A stretch of 64,000 nucleotides of DNA. It comes from JAWKIW01 sp041394145. GTDB taxonomy: Bacteria; Actinomycetota; Acidimicrobiia; Acidimicrobiales; Acidimicrobilacustridaceae. Below the pieces are notes generated by a model. It made no database searches, was not told the origin of the DNA, and worked only from the letters and a program-made list of their open reading frames with translations. Numbering within the stretch: the stretch's first letter is position 1; each line of letters opens with the position of its first letter. This document shows positions 29,203-37,659 of this stretch, piece after piece. The stretch lies in the NCBI GenBank assembly GCA_041394145.1, contig JAWKIW010000022.1, positions 19,588 to 83,587 on the forward strand, read 5' to 3'. Made by a program: the position numbers and the translations under genes.

Positions 29203-29955
29203 ATGTTCGTGACCGCCGACGACGCCACGCTGCACACCGTGGCCTTCGGGCCCGAGGGCCCGACCGTGCTCGGCCTCAACGGCTGGAGCGCGGCGTGGGA
29301 GCTGTGGCAGCCCACCTTCGAGCACCTCAGCACGACGACCCGCTGCGTCTCGTTCGACACCCGGGGCACCGGCACCTCGACCGGCTCGGCCGACTCCATC
29401 TCGATCGACACGCTCGTCGACGACGTCTTCCGCGTCCTCGACGGGCGGGGGATCGACCGTTGCGTGCTGGCCGGCGAGTCGATGGGCGGGTTCGTCGCCG
29501 CCCACGCCGCCCGGCGCGACCCGAGCCGCTTCGCGGCCCTCGTCCTCGTCGCCACGCCGGCCACGATCGGCCCCGACACCGCCGGGGCGCTCGTCGACGG
29601 CGCCCGCGCCGACTACGCCGCCACCACCGCCTTCTTCGTGCAGCTGTGCTTCACCGAACCCGACACCGAGCACCTCCAGCCCTGGGGCCGGCAGCTGTTC
29701 GCCGGCGCCGACCCCGAGGTCGCCGCCCGACTGATGGAGTGCTGCTACGACGCTGCCCCCGACTTCGGTGCCATCACGGTGCCCACCACCGTGGTGCACG
29801 GCCAGGCCGACGCCGTGGTGCCCGTCGACAGCGGGCGCGCCATCGCCGCGGCCGTGCCCGACGCCCGCCTGATCGAGCTGCCCGACGCCGGGCACGCCCC
29901 GACGGTGACCCGCGGCCGCGAGGTCGCCGAGATCATCCGCGCCGCCGTGGGCTGA
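29203..29955 (+). CDS. Alpha/beta hydrolase
   Basis: 250-residue single-domain hydrolase. The oxyanion strand is TVLGLNGWSAAWELW, the nucleophile Ser93 is in LAGESMGGFVAAHAA, the acid is probably Asp in HGQADAVVPV, and the His lies in DAGHAPTV. Complete triad, normal length. The ATG at 29203 follows a TAGGCT element with no ribosome-binding site. It converges on the acyl-CoA dehydrogenase with a 7-base gap. Substrate unknown; related proteins hydrolyse lactones or esters such as 3-oxoadipate enol-lactone. Confidence 0.92.
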   Translation: MFVTADDATLHTVAFGPEGPTVLGLNGWSAAWELWQPTFEHLSTTTRCVSFDTRGTGTSTGSADSISIDTLVDDVFRVLDGRGIDRCVLAGESMGGFVAAHAARRDPSRFAALVLVATPATIGPDTAGALVDGARADYAATTAFFVQLCFTEPDTEHLQPWGRQLFAGADPEVAARLMECCYDAAPDFGAITVPTTVVHGQADAVVPVDSGRAIAAAVPDARLIELPDAGHAPTVTRGREVAEIIRAAVG

Positions 29956-29962
29956 GGGTCGC

Positions 29963-31231
29963 TCAGGAGCCGAAGTCCCAGCTCTCCCCGGACTCGTAGC
30001 GGCGGGTGACGTTCTTGGCGATGAGGATCTTGTGGACCTCGTCGGGGCCGTCGGCGAGGCGCAGCGTGCGGGCCCCCAGGTACATCGCCGCCAGCGGCAG
30101 GTCGTTGGTGACACCGGCGCCGCCCCACACCTGGATGGCGCGGTCGACCACCCGGTGGAAGGCGTTGGGCACGAACACCTTGATGGCCGAGATGGCCGTG
30201 CGCACCTGGGGGTCGCCGTTGGCGACCTTGGCGGCGGCGTCGATGGTCATCAGCCGGGCGGCCTGGATGTCCATGTAGGAGTCGGCGACGAAGCCCTGGA
30301 TGAACTGCATGTCCTTCTGCAGCCCGCCGTGCACCTCCCGGGTGAGGGTGCGCTCCACCATCAGGTCGAAGGCCCGCCACATCATCCCGCAGCTGTTCAT
30401 GCAGTGGTACACGCGGCCCGCCCCGAGGCGGTCCTGGGCGGCCTGATGGCCCTGGCCGGCCAGGCCGAGGGTGTTCTCCAGCGGCACCTTCACGTCCTCG
30501 TAGACCACCTCGCAGTGGTCGCTGTCGGGCCGGCCCCAGATGCCGATGCCGCGCACGATCTTCACGCCGGCGAGGTCGGTCGGCACGATCAGCGACGTGA
30601 TCTGGTCGCGCACGCCCAGCTCGCCGGTGGGATCGGTGGCCTTGGCCTGCACGATGAAGAAGCTGGCGTCGATGCCGTTCGAGGTGAACCACTTGTGGCC
30701 GTTGAGCACCCAGTGATCGCCGTCGCGCACGGCGGTGGCGCGGATGGCGCGCGGGTCCGAGCCGGCGACCTCGGGCTCGGTCATCGAGAAGCCCGACTCC
30801 ATCGAGCCGTCGATGAGCGGCATCAGCCACTTCTGCTTCTGCTCCTCGGTGCCGTACTTCACCAGCACCGAGGCGTTGCCCGAGTTGGGCGCCATGATCC
30901 CGAACAGCGACGACGCGCCGAGGGCGTAGGCCAGCACCTCGTACATGTAGGCGAGCGACAAGAAGTCGAGGCCCATGCCGCCGTACTCCTGGGGCAGGTG
31001 CGGCGCCCACAGCCCCGCCTCGTTGACCTTGGCCTTGATCTCCTCGCGCAGCAGGATCGACTGCCGACGGGCGTGCTCCTTGTCCTCCTCGGTCTCGAAC
31101 CAGCCCCGCAGCGACGGGTAGAGCTTGTCCTCGATCGGGAGGATCTCGGCGTTGATGAACTCGGCCGTGCGCAACCGGATGTCGTTGATGGCGGGGTCGA
31201 GGCCGGGGATCGGGTTCACGTTGATCGGCAT
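29963..31231 (-). CDS. Acyl-CoA dehydrogenase
   Basis: 422-residue FAD enzyme introducing a double bond next to a CoA thioester. The N-terminal helical domain is followed by the middle beta-domain (SGFSMTEPEVAGSDP, then WVLNGHKWFTSNG) and the C-terminal helices (ITSLIVPTDL region and DRAIQVWGGAGVTNDLPLAAMY). The length fits family members acting on medium or branched acyl groups. It is last in a three-gene minus-strand run (DapB-like, SDR, this gene) with 46 bases between SDR stop and start. ATG 31231 is chosen because it begins a normal N-terminus. Confidence 0.94.
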   Translation of the reverse strand: MPINVNPIPGLDPAINDIRLRTAEFINAEILPIEDKLYPSLRGWFETEEDKEHARRQSILLREEIKAKVNEAGLWAPHLPQEYGGMGLDFLSLAYMYEVLAYALGASSLFGIMAPNSGNASVLVKYGTEEQKQKWLMPLIDGSMESGFSMTEPEVAGSDPRAIRATAVRDGDHWVLNGHKWFTSNGIDASFFIVQAKATDPTGELGVRDQITSLIVPTDLAGVKIVRGIGIWGRPDSDHCEVVYEDVKVPLENTLGLAGQGHQAAQDRLGAGRVYHCMNSCGMMWRAFDLMVERTLTREVHGGLQKDMQFIQGFVADSYMDIQAARLMTIDAAAKVANGDPQVRTAISAIKVFVPNAFHRVVDRAIQVWGGAGVTNDLPLAAMYLGARTLRLADGPDEVHKILIAKNVTRRYESGESWDFGS

Positions 31232-31277
31232 GCCCCGCAGGCTCGCGCGCCGCGAGCCCGCCCGCCACCGACGTGGA

Positions 31278-32096
31278 CTACTCCCCCGCCGTCCCCGGGC
31301 TCGGCTCGAGGGGTGGGACGGGCACGGCGATGGCCGGGGCCTCGGTGCCGCCGTCGACCTCGAACACCTTGCCGGTGACCCACGACGACGCGTCGGACAC
31401 GAGGTAGAGCACGGCGCAGGCGATGTCCTCGGGCTCACCCGGGCGGCGCATGGGCGTGCCGGCCAGGAACTGCTCGCGCAGGGTGTCGTCGGTGAGCACG
31501 ATGTCGAGCGAGCGGGTGGCTACGCCACCGACGTCGATGGCGTTGAGCCGGACCCGGGGTGCCAGCTCGGGAGCCATGTTCCGGGTGAGCCGGTCGAGGG
31601 CCGCCTTGGCGGTGCCGTAGGCGGCGAAGCTGGTCTGGGTCATGCTCGCCGAGCGCGACGAGACGTTGACCACCGCACCCCCGCCCACGGTGTCGACCAT
31701 CTGGCGGGCCGCCAGCTTGGTGAGCGTGAACGGGGCGGTGACGTTGAAGTGGAAGGCGTTCTCGAAGAACCGCTCGCTGGTGTCCATGGCTGCTCGGGGC
31801 ATCGAGCCGCCGGCGTTGTTGACGAGGACGTCGAGGCGGCCGAAGCCCTCGACGGTGGCGGTCACGAGCCGCTCGAGCTGGGCCGACTCGGTCACGTCGG
31901 TGGGCACGACGAGGGCTCGACGGCCGGTCGCCGCCACCTGCTCGGCCACCTCCTCGAGGTCGCTGCGGGTCCGGGCGGCGAGCACGACGTCGGCACCGGC
32001 CTCGGCGAGCCCGACGGCGATGCCGCGGCCGATCCCCTGACCGGCACCGGTCACGACGGCGACCCGGTCGTCGAGGCGGAAGCGGTCGAGGATCAT
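31278..32096 (-). CDS. Short-chain dehydrogenase/reductase
   Basis: 272-residue classical SDR. TGAGQGIG binds the cofactor, NNAG is present (VLVNNAGGSM), catalytic Ser is in VVNVSSRSA and the Tyr/Lys pair in YGTAK. The C-terminal WVTGKVFEVDGG is the usual ending of the fabG-like group. LAARTRSDLEE suggests NADPH. The ATG lies inside the stop of the gene upstream (ATGA at 32093), so translation is coupled to the DapB-like protein. Probably part of a fatty-acid or steroid-like degradation operon with the acyl-CoA dehydrogenase; the substrate is unknown. Confidence 0.93.
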   Translation of the reverse strand: MILDRFRLDDRVAVVTGAGQGIGRGIAVGLAEAGADVVLAARTRSDLEEVAEQVAATGRRALVVPTDVTESAQLERLVTATVEGFGRLDVLVNNAGGSMPRAAMDTSERFFENAFHFNVTAPFTLTKLAARQMVDTVGGGAVVNVSSRSASMTQTSFAAYGTAKAALDRLTRNMAPELAPRVRLNAIDVGGVATRSLDIVLTDDTLREQFLAGTPMRRPGEPEDIACAVLYLVSDASSWVTGKVFEVDGGTEAPAIAVPVPPLEPSPGTAGE

Positions 32097-33139
32097 CGCT
32101 TCGCCCGACCGGCGACGAGGGGCAGCTCGAGGTAGGTCTTGAGCCCGGGCTCGGCGGCGCACACGTAGGGCACGGCGTTCACGCAGTGCATGGCCGTGGC
32201 GACGATGCCGGGGTTGCGGGCGAGGCCGGCCTCGATCGACTCGGGGTGCAGCTTCTTGAACACGGTCAGGCAGCTCGGATCGCCGGTGACCTCGACCTCG
32301 AAGCGCTCACCGTCGGGCCCGAAGGTCCAGCCCGGGTCGAGGTGCTCGTCGCCCATGAGCCAGTTGACCGCGGCGGTGACCACCGGCTCGCCGGCGACGG
32401 TGCCCTCCCACCGGAACCGCTGGGCGGCGACCAGGCCGGGCTCGATCGGCCCGATCGGCGAGTCGATCGGCTCCGTGGCCACGGCCATCTCGTGGGTGGT
32501 GCGCAGCTCGTGGTCGAGCTCGAAGCCGAGCGTGTCGGCCACCATCCGCACGGACTGGCCGAACCCGGCGCCGAGCACGTCGAGCATGATGCTCGTGCGC
32601 GCCACCTCCGGCGTGGCCCCGAACAGCATCCAGTCGCGGATCACGTCGGGCGCGCCGTAGGTGCGGATGTCGGAGAACTCCTCGGCCCGCACGTGGGTGA
32701 TCGACCCCGACAGCGCCGAGACCATGAGCGGGAAGCGCTCGGTGATGCCCCCGGGGTGGATCCCGGTGCCGTGCAGGGTCACGCCCGCCTCCCGGCACAC
32801 CGCGTCGAAGTGCTCCCGGTCGGCCGCCGGTGGGTAGAACCAGCCGAGCGGCGTCACGACGTCCTTGCCCGACTGCAGGATGCGGGTCACCAGCTCGGGG
32901 TCGGGCAGCAGCGGGGCGTAGATCACGGCGTCGGCCTCGGTGCCGAGGAGGGCGACCACGTCGCGGGTGGCGGTCACCCCGATCGGGTCGCGACCGACGA
33001 TCGTGCCGACGTCGACGCCGTCCTTGTCCTCGCTGTGCACCCAGCACCCCACGAGGTCGAGCTCGGGATGGGCGAGCACCCCCTCGATGGCCGCCCTGCC
33101 GACCCCGCCGGTCGCCCACTGGATCACTCGGTAGGTCAC
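32093..33139 (-). CDS. Dihydrodipicolinate-reductase-like NAD(P)H oxidoreductase
   Basis: 348 residues. The N-terminal Rossmann fold (YRVIQWATGGVGRAAIEGVL, GTEADAVIYAPL) is like DapB, but the C-terminal half is longer and different, as in the actinobacterial group usually labelled dihydrodipicolinate reductase or 2,4-diaminopentanoate dehydrogenase-like. A HGTGIHPGG motif lies near the middle. It is unlikely to be the lysine-pathway DapB given its length and its operon with an SDR and acyl-CoA dehydrogenase. The GTG at 33139 has AAGGGGG five bases before it. Reaction unknown. Confidence 0.85.
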   Translation of the reverse strand: MTYRVIQWATGGVGRAAIEGVLAHPELDLVGCWVHSEDKDGVDVGTIVGRDPIGVTATRDVVALLGTEADAVIYAPLLPDPELVTRILQSGKDVVTPLGWFYPPAADREHFDAVCREAGVTLHGTGIHPGGITERFPLMVSALSGSITHVRAEEFSDIRTYGAPDVIRDWMLFGATPEVARTSIMLDVLGAGFGQSVRMVADTLGFELDHELRTTHEMAVATEPIDSPIGPIEPGLVAAQRFRWEGTVAGEPVVTAAVNWLMGDEHLDPGWTFGPDGERFEVEVTGDPSCLTVFKKLHPESIEAGLARNPGIVATAMHCVNAVPYVCAAEPGLKTYLELPLVAGRAKR

Positions 33140-33221
33140 GTCGTCCCCCTTCGTCCGCAGGCGCGACGCGGCGGACGGCTCCGTGTCTAGCCGAGGTGGG
33201 CACGGGCTGCCGACGCCGCCG

Positions 33222-33695
33222 TCACGCCTCGACGGCGAGCACCAGCACCGTCAGGTCCTCGCGCAGCCGGCCCAGCCGATTGGCACCGAGCGCCGCCCGG
33301 AACCGCTCCTCCACCGCGTCGGCGGCCTCGGCCAGCACGGTCGCCGCCCGGCGCCCTCGTCGGGTCAGGCGCACGAGCTTGGCCCGGCCGTCGGCGGGAT
33401 CGGGGACCCGCTCGACGAAGCCGAGCTCCTCGAGCTGGTCGACCAGCAGGGTCACCGCCACCTTCGAGGTGCCCACCGCGGCGGCCATGTCGGTGATGCG
33501 GGCCCCGCGGCCGTGGGCCCTCGACAGCACGACGTTGTGGGCCGGCCGCAGCTCGGGGTGCCCGGCGGCGTCGAGGTCGGCCCGCATGGCGTCGCCGGTG
33601 GCCCGCCAGATGCGGGCGATCAGGGGTCGGGTGCGCTCGTGGTCGGGCTCTCGGACAGGGGACACGGGACCTCGCGATCGGGCTCGCGCTAGCAT
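33222..33695 (-). CDS. MarR family transcriptional regulator
   Basis: About 157 residues. The winged helix is clear: LRPAHNVVLSRAHGRGARITDMAAAVGTSKVAVTLLVDQLEELGFVERVPDPADGRAKLVRLT, indicated here by its ends LRPAHNVVLS and DGRAKLVRLT. The start is ambiguous: ATG 33695, used here, or GTG 33665, which has a weak GAGG ahead. The ATG is directly beside the 19-base inverted repeat at 33697-33715, so self-repression and control of the divergent lipoprotein gene are likely. The operon downstream (33139) follows after 82 bases and might also be a target. Confidence 0.9.
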   Translation of the reverse strand: MLARARSRGPVSPVREPDHERTRPLIARIWRATGDAMRADLDAAGHPELRPAHNVVLSRAHGRGARITDMAAAVGTSKVAVTLLVDQLEELGFVERVPDPADGRAKLVRLTRRGRRAATVLAEAADAVEERFRAALGANRLGRLREDLTVLVLAVEA

Positions 33696-33717
33696 TTGAT
33701 TATGCGACTTAATCATA
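33690..33717. promoter_or_regulatory. Divergent promoter with 19-base inverted repeat over two starts (MarR operator candidate)
   Basis: TGATTA-N7-TAATCA (33697-33715) is a perfect inverted repeat in an AT-rich patch. The forward -10 TAGCAT (33690-33695) is six bases before ATG 33702. On the minus strand CATAAT (33699-33704) and TATGAT (33712-33717) are possible -10 elements for the MarR gene. The repeat overlaps the lipoprotein start and abuts the MarR start. Confidence 0.65.
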
Positions 33718-35333
33718 TTGCGGTCGGCGTCGCCCTGGTGGCAGTGCTGGCGGCGGGCTGTGCCACCTCCGAGCCCGAGCGCGCCGCCGCGCCGACGTCG
33801 GCGACGGCCCCCGCCGCCGGTGAACGGGTGACCGTGCGCACGGTGCCGGTCCCACCCGGCGTCGAGGCCAGCCTCCCGGCCTTCACCCCCGACGGGCAGC
33901 ACCTGGTGTTCGTGTACACCGCGCCCGACGTGGCGGGATCGCAGGTGGGCACGGTCGCCCTCGACGGCTCGGCGTTCACCTGCGTGACGTGCTCGGTGGG
34001 CCAGGTCGACCTGGGCAAGCCGTTCGTGTCGCGCGACGGCCGCAAGGTCCTGGTCCGCACGCCGAGCGGCAAGGGCACGCCGACCACCATGTACACGTAC
34101 TCGGTCGTGGAGTGCCCCGACGGCGTGCTGCGCTGCCCGTCGCCGACCATCGTGCCCGTCGAGCTGCCCGGCGAAGCCCAGGGGGTGCTGCAGACCCGCG
34201 AGCTGCGCATCTCACCCGACGGCGATCACCTCGCCTTCACCCAGGCCCGACCCGGGGGCTGGACCATCGTGCTCGGGACGCTGGACCGTCAGGCCGATCG
34301 CTACACCGTCGGTGCCCTGCGGTTGCTCAACCCCCGGTTCGAGCTGGGCGACGCCTCGGCCGACTGGTCCGCTGCCGGTGCCTTCTACGAGATCAAGGGC
34401 TTCGCCGACGACGGCACCACCGTCATCTACGCCGCCACGCGCGACGCCTCGCTCAACTTCGACGACTACGCGGTGGACCTCACCACCGGCGAGCGCCGAC
34501 GCCTCACCAGCCACCCCGACTGGGACGAGCCCCTCGACGTCTCCCCCGACGGGTCCAGCGTCGTGGTGGGGTCCTCACGGGGCACCCACCGCATCGACGG
34601 GCTGTCCCTGGTGCCCCGGCCGCCCCTGTTCGACCTCGTCGCCTACTCCCAGACCGCACGCTGGCTGCTGTCCAACGAGGCCCGTGACTGCGTCGTGCGC
34701 CCGTGGCTGCTCGACGCCCGGCGCCCCGACACCGCCCAGCCCGGCCAGGAGCTCGACGGCGAGGCGTGGGCGGAGGGCTACGGCCCCCGTGCCATCCCCA
34801 CCTGGCGCCTCGACGGCACCGCCATCGCGTTCTGGGAGGAGCTCCAGGACCCCGGCCGGGCGCCCGCCTCGGCGCCGCCCACGCGGCTCCGCGTCGCCAC
34901 CCTCGACGACCGCCGACCGGTCGAGCCCCGACCGGCCGCCACCACGCCGGAGCCGACGTGGGCCTGGCGCTACGACGAGTACCCGTTGAGCCAGCGCACC
35001 GCCACGCAGACCGTGCGGGGCGCAGCCAAGGGCACCGCCGAGATCGCCTTCACCGGGGGGTTCGTCACCGGCCGCTACGCGGTCACCTACCGCGGCTACA
35101 GCGACGACGGCGAGCACGTGCTCGACGGCACCGAGGTGTTCGACAGCCCCATGATCGTCTCCGACGCGACCTACACGGTCGACCTGACGGTGTCGGGCGC
35201 CCACGCCGGCTCGATGAAGGGCGGCTTCACCCTCACCGGCAAGGACCTGCAGGGCGAGGTCACGAGCGTGCTGGACGGGCAGCGCACGTCCTGGCCGCCG
35301 CCTCCCTGCCCGCCGCCCTCCACGGCGACCTGA
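33702..35333 (+). CDS. Secreted lipoprotein with TolB-like beta-propeller
   Basis: 543-residue lipoprotein. The signal peptide ends in the lipobox LAAGC (Cys about residue 20). The rest is a propeller: repeated FTPDGQHLVFVY, ISPDGDHLAFTQ, VSPDGSSVVVGS and WRLDGTAIAFWEE blades, the SPDG pattern of TolB/WD40-like PD40 repeats. A C-terminal beta-domain begins near residue 425 (TQTVRGAAKGTAEIAFTGG), and the protein ends in a Pro-rich tail. Location is the outer face of the cytoplasmic membrane. ATG 33702 is chosen over an in-frame TTG at 33696 because of the -10 at 33690. The MarR protein probably controls it. Ligand unknown. Confidence 0.85.
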   Translation: MRLNHIAVGVALVAVLAAGCATSEPERAAAPTSATAPAAGERVTVRTVPVPPGVEASLPAFTPDGQHLVFVYTAPDVAGSQVGTVALDGSAFTCVTCSVGQVDLGKPFVSRDGRKVLVRTPSGKGTPTTMYTYSVVECPDGVLRCPSPTIVPVELPGEAQGVLQTRELRISPDGDHLAFTQARPGGWTIVLGTLDRQADRYTVGALRLLNPRFELGDASADWSAAGAFYEIKGFADDGTTVIYAATRDASLNFDDYAVDLTTGERRRLTSHPDWDEPLDVSPDGSSVVVGSSRGTHRIDGLSLVPRPPLFDLVAYSQTARWLLSNEARDCVVRPWLLDARRPDTAQPGQELDGEAWAEGYGPRAIPTWRLDGTAIAFWEELQDPGRAPASAPPTRLRVATLDDRRPVEPRPAATTPEPTWAWRYDEYPLSQRTATQTVRGAAKGTAEIAFTGGFVTGRYAVTYRGYSDDGEHVLDGTEVFDSPMIVSDATYTVDLTVSGAHAGSMKGGFTLTGKDLQGEVTSVLDGQRTSWPPPPCPPPSTAT

Positions 35334-35407
35334 GGTCCGCCGACTCGGGCGGTGTTGTGCCACCTCGTTCCCTCCCGCGACGGGAACCCGCCGCAAGGAC
35401 ACCCGAC

Positions 35408-35899
35408 TCACGCAGAGCTGAGCACCCTCGTCGAGCTCACGTCGTTCGCCAGCGACCACAGGCACGCCCCGACCTCCACGCGCAGGTCGTCGGCCGGCGA
35501 GAGACGTCCGGCCGAGGAGACCACGTCGAGCCGGGCGATGTCGATGGTGCGGCGCACCTCGATCCCGCAGGGTCGGTCGAGTCCGACGGCGTCGAGGTCC
35601 TCGATCTCGACGTAGAAGTCGTATCGGAGCCGAGTCACCGACGAGGTGATCCGTCGCACGGCCAGCAGCTCGCCGGACGCGTCGGCCACGACCACCGGCC
35701 GCAGCTTCTCCCCCGAGCGCTCGACGAAGGGGACGTGGGCCCAGACGACCCGCCCCGCCTCGAGCCGGCGCGGGACGCGCCACACGTCGAGCAGTGCGTG
35801 ATCCCGGGCTCGCATGTCGCGCAGCCACTGGTGCTCCCGCTTGCGGCACAGCCGCCGATCCGTCCACCGCATGGCCTCGACCTCCGCCTCGTCAGGCAC
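35408..35899 (-). CDS. PemK/MazF-like protein with N-terminal extension
   Basis: 163 residues. A charged helical start of about 45 residues precedes GRVVWAHVPFVERSGEKLRPVVVAD, which matches the MazF/PemK fold opening (GD/G-V-W-A-x-V-P, then KxRPxxV). An RRITSS-type strand and a C-terminal RLSPADDL follow. MazF-fold toxins cut mRNA. No antitoxin of the usual kind is seen beside it, so a toxin role is only possible. The start may be GTG 35899 or ATG 35872; neither has a good ribosome site. It follows the PcfJ-like gene with a 60-base gap. Confidence 0.6.
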   Translation of the reverse strand: MPDEAEVEAMRWTDRRLCRKREHQWLRDMRARDHALLDVWRVPRRLEAGRVVWAHVPFVERSGEKLRPVVVADASGELLAVRRITSSVTRLRYDFYVEIEDLDAVGLDRPCGIEVRRTIDIARLDVVSSAGRLSPADDLRVEVGACLWSLANDVSSTRVLSSA

Positions 35900-35959
35900 C
35901 CCCGCGCGGTGCCTCTCGTCGTCTTGTACGCCTCGACCGTGACGCGGGCAACCGTCGGC

Positions 35960-37501
35960 CTACGCCGACGGCTGCCCATGGAGCCACGCTCGGTTCTGCG
36001 GGGCGCGGCCGTCGACGGCGCCGGCGCGGACGAGGTGGGAGACGACGGCCGCGGCGACCGGCTCGGGGACGCGCCGGTTGCGGACGCCGAGCAGCTGGCG
36101 GATCGTGCCGGCGGGCGTGAGCTCGCCGCACGCCACCAGACGGCCGTGGCGCCGGACGCCGACCAACAGCGAGCGGCCGGCGAGGGCGGCGGGGCCGAAG
36201 TCGCCGACGCAGCTCTCGAGCACCCGACCCCAGGCGCGCAGCTCCGCCGGCGTGCGGGGCAGCTCGAGCTGCAGGTCGCCCGGCAGGGTGGCGCCGTCGA
36301 CGAGGGTCGCCCACGGCGGCCGGGGCAGCGGCCGGTCGGGTGAGGACGCCGCGAGTGCGGCGGCGCGAGCGCCCACCGCCGGTGCGGCGAAGGCCAGGTC
36401 GCGCACGTCGCGCGCCGCCGCAGCCGGCGTCGGGCGAGCCCGGGTCGGGGCCTGGACCTGGGCCTGTGCACGGGCCTGGGCCGCAGGTCGTGTCGGAGCA
36501 GCGGCCGCGGGCACCGGTCGGTCCCGCCGACGCCGCGGTGCGGGGCGGGCCGCCCGCATCGCCTCGTCACCCTCGGCCGCAACCGCCACCGTCCGGCGTG
36601 TCGTGGCCCGGGGCGGGAGCGGCTCGGCACCGCCGACGATCGCCCCCCTCGGATCGAGCGGTGTCAGCGAGCGGCAGAGCGCGAGCAGGTCGTCGAGCCG
36701 GCCCGGGAGCCGGGAGGGCAGGTGGTGGCGCACCCCGCGCAGCAGCACGACCAGCTCGGCGAAGGCGGCATCGGGTCGGTCGGCCGCGACGACACCGTCG
36801 AGCCACCGCGCCACCCGGTCGGGCTCGAGCCCGCGCAGCACCCGGCGCGCCGCTCGAAGGTCGTCGACGCGAGGCCAGTGCGCCGGCGCCACCACGACGC
36901 CGTCGGCCTCGAGCAGCCGCGCCAACCGGTCGGCGTCGAGGACCTGGGCCGCCGCCGAGGCGAGGCCGACCCGGAACAGGTCGACGGTGTCGGCCTCCCA
37001 CCCCACGAGCCGGCGGGCGAAGGCGGCAACGACCCGACGCGTCGTCCGGTCGCCGAACAGCGCTCGGGCGCCGCTGCGGGCATCAGGTCGGCGCAGCGCC
37101 TCGGCGACCCATCGGGGAACGTCGGCAACGGGGTGACGACCCTGCCGATACGGCTCGCGCAGCAGGGGGAACGACGCCGCCCCCACGACCGCCACCAGCG
37201 GGCCGTCGCACGGGACCGGCAGACCGTGCGCGCCGAGCAGCTCGACGACGTGCCGCCGGACGAGACGGGAGGCGACGGCGGGGTCGACGCCCGCCGCCTC
37301 GGCGGACCGCCCGACGGCGTGGTCGAGCACCGACGGCTGCACGGACACGTCGACCGCCGCCCGTCCCGGCAACGGCTCGAGCCGCACCCGCAGGCACCCG
37401 TCGCGGACACCCAGCTCGAACGCGCCGGGCATGCCGATCGGGTCGAACCGGGCCCCGCCGGCTGTCGCGTCCCACGCTCCGGCCCCCGCCAGCCACGCCA
37501 T
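35960..37501 (-). CDS. PcfJ-like domain protein with long N-terminal region
   Basis: About 513 residues of unknown function. The C-terminal 120 residues (LELPRTPAELRAWGRVLESCVGDFG, GVRRHGRLVACGEL, QLLGVRNRRVPE) match the PcfJ-like domain, found on conjugative elements and in defence-associated loci. Before it is an Ala/Pro/Arg/Gln linker of about 60 residues with AQAQAQVQA-type repeats, and before that a helical N-terminal domain of about 300 residues that I cannot name. ATG 37501 is chosen; TTG 37537 is further upstream. It lies in a block of uncommon minus-strand genes between two housekeeping regions. Confidence 0.6.
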   Translation of the reverse strand: MAWLAGAGAWDATAGGARFDPIGMPGAFELGVRDGCLRVRLEPLPGRAAVDVSVQPSVLDHAVGRSAEAAGVDPAVASRLVRRHVVELLGAHGLPVPCDGPLVAVVGAASFPLLREPYRQGRHPVADVPRWVAEALRRPDARSGARALFGDRTTRRVVAAFARRLVGWEADTVDLFRVGLASAAAQVLDADRLARLLEADGVVVAPAHWPRVDDLRAARRVLRGLEPDRVARWLDGVVAADRPDAAFAELVVLLRGVRHHLPSRLPGRLDDLLALCRSLTPLDPRGAIVGGAEPLPPRATTRRTVAVAAEGDEAMRAARPAPRRRRDRPVPAAAAPTRPAAQARAQAQVQAPTRARPTPAAAARDVRDLAFAAPAVGARAAALAASSPDRPLPRPPWATLVDGATLPGDLQLELPRTPAELRAWGRVLESCVGDFGPAALAGRSLLVGVRRHGRLVACGELTPAGTIRQLLGVRNRRVPEPVAAAVVSHLVRAGAVDGRAPQNRAWLHGQPSA

Positions 37502-37659
37502 CGCCCGATGCAAGCACACGAACACCTGCGCGAGCAACGGGCGAGCCGGGCGATCAGGCCCGCGGTGTCACGGCCGGCACCGACACCTCTCCGGCGGCCC
37601 CGACGGGACGGCTCCGGCGGCGCCCGGTCGTCGTCGGAGCCGGGCCGCCACCACGGGGG

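Noticed and set aside
32093..33139. Lysine-pathway dapB
   Set aside because: About 100 residues too long, C-terminal half unlike DapB, and operon context is acyl-CoA metabolism.
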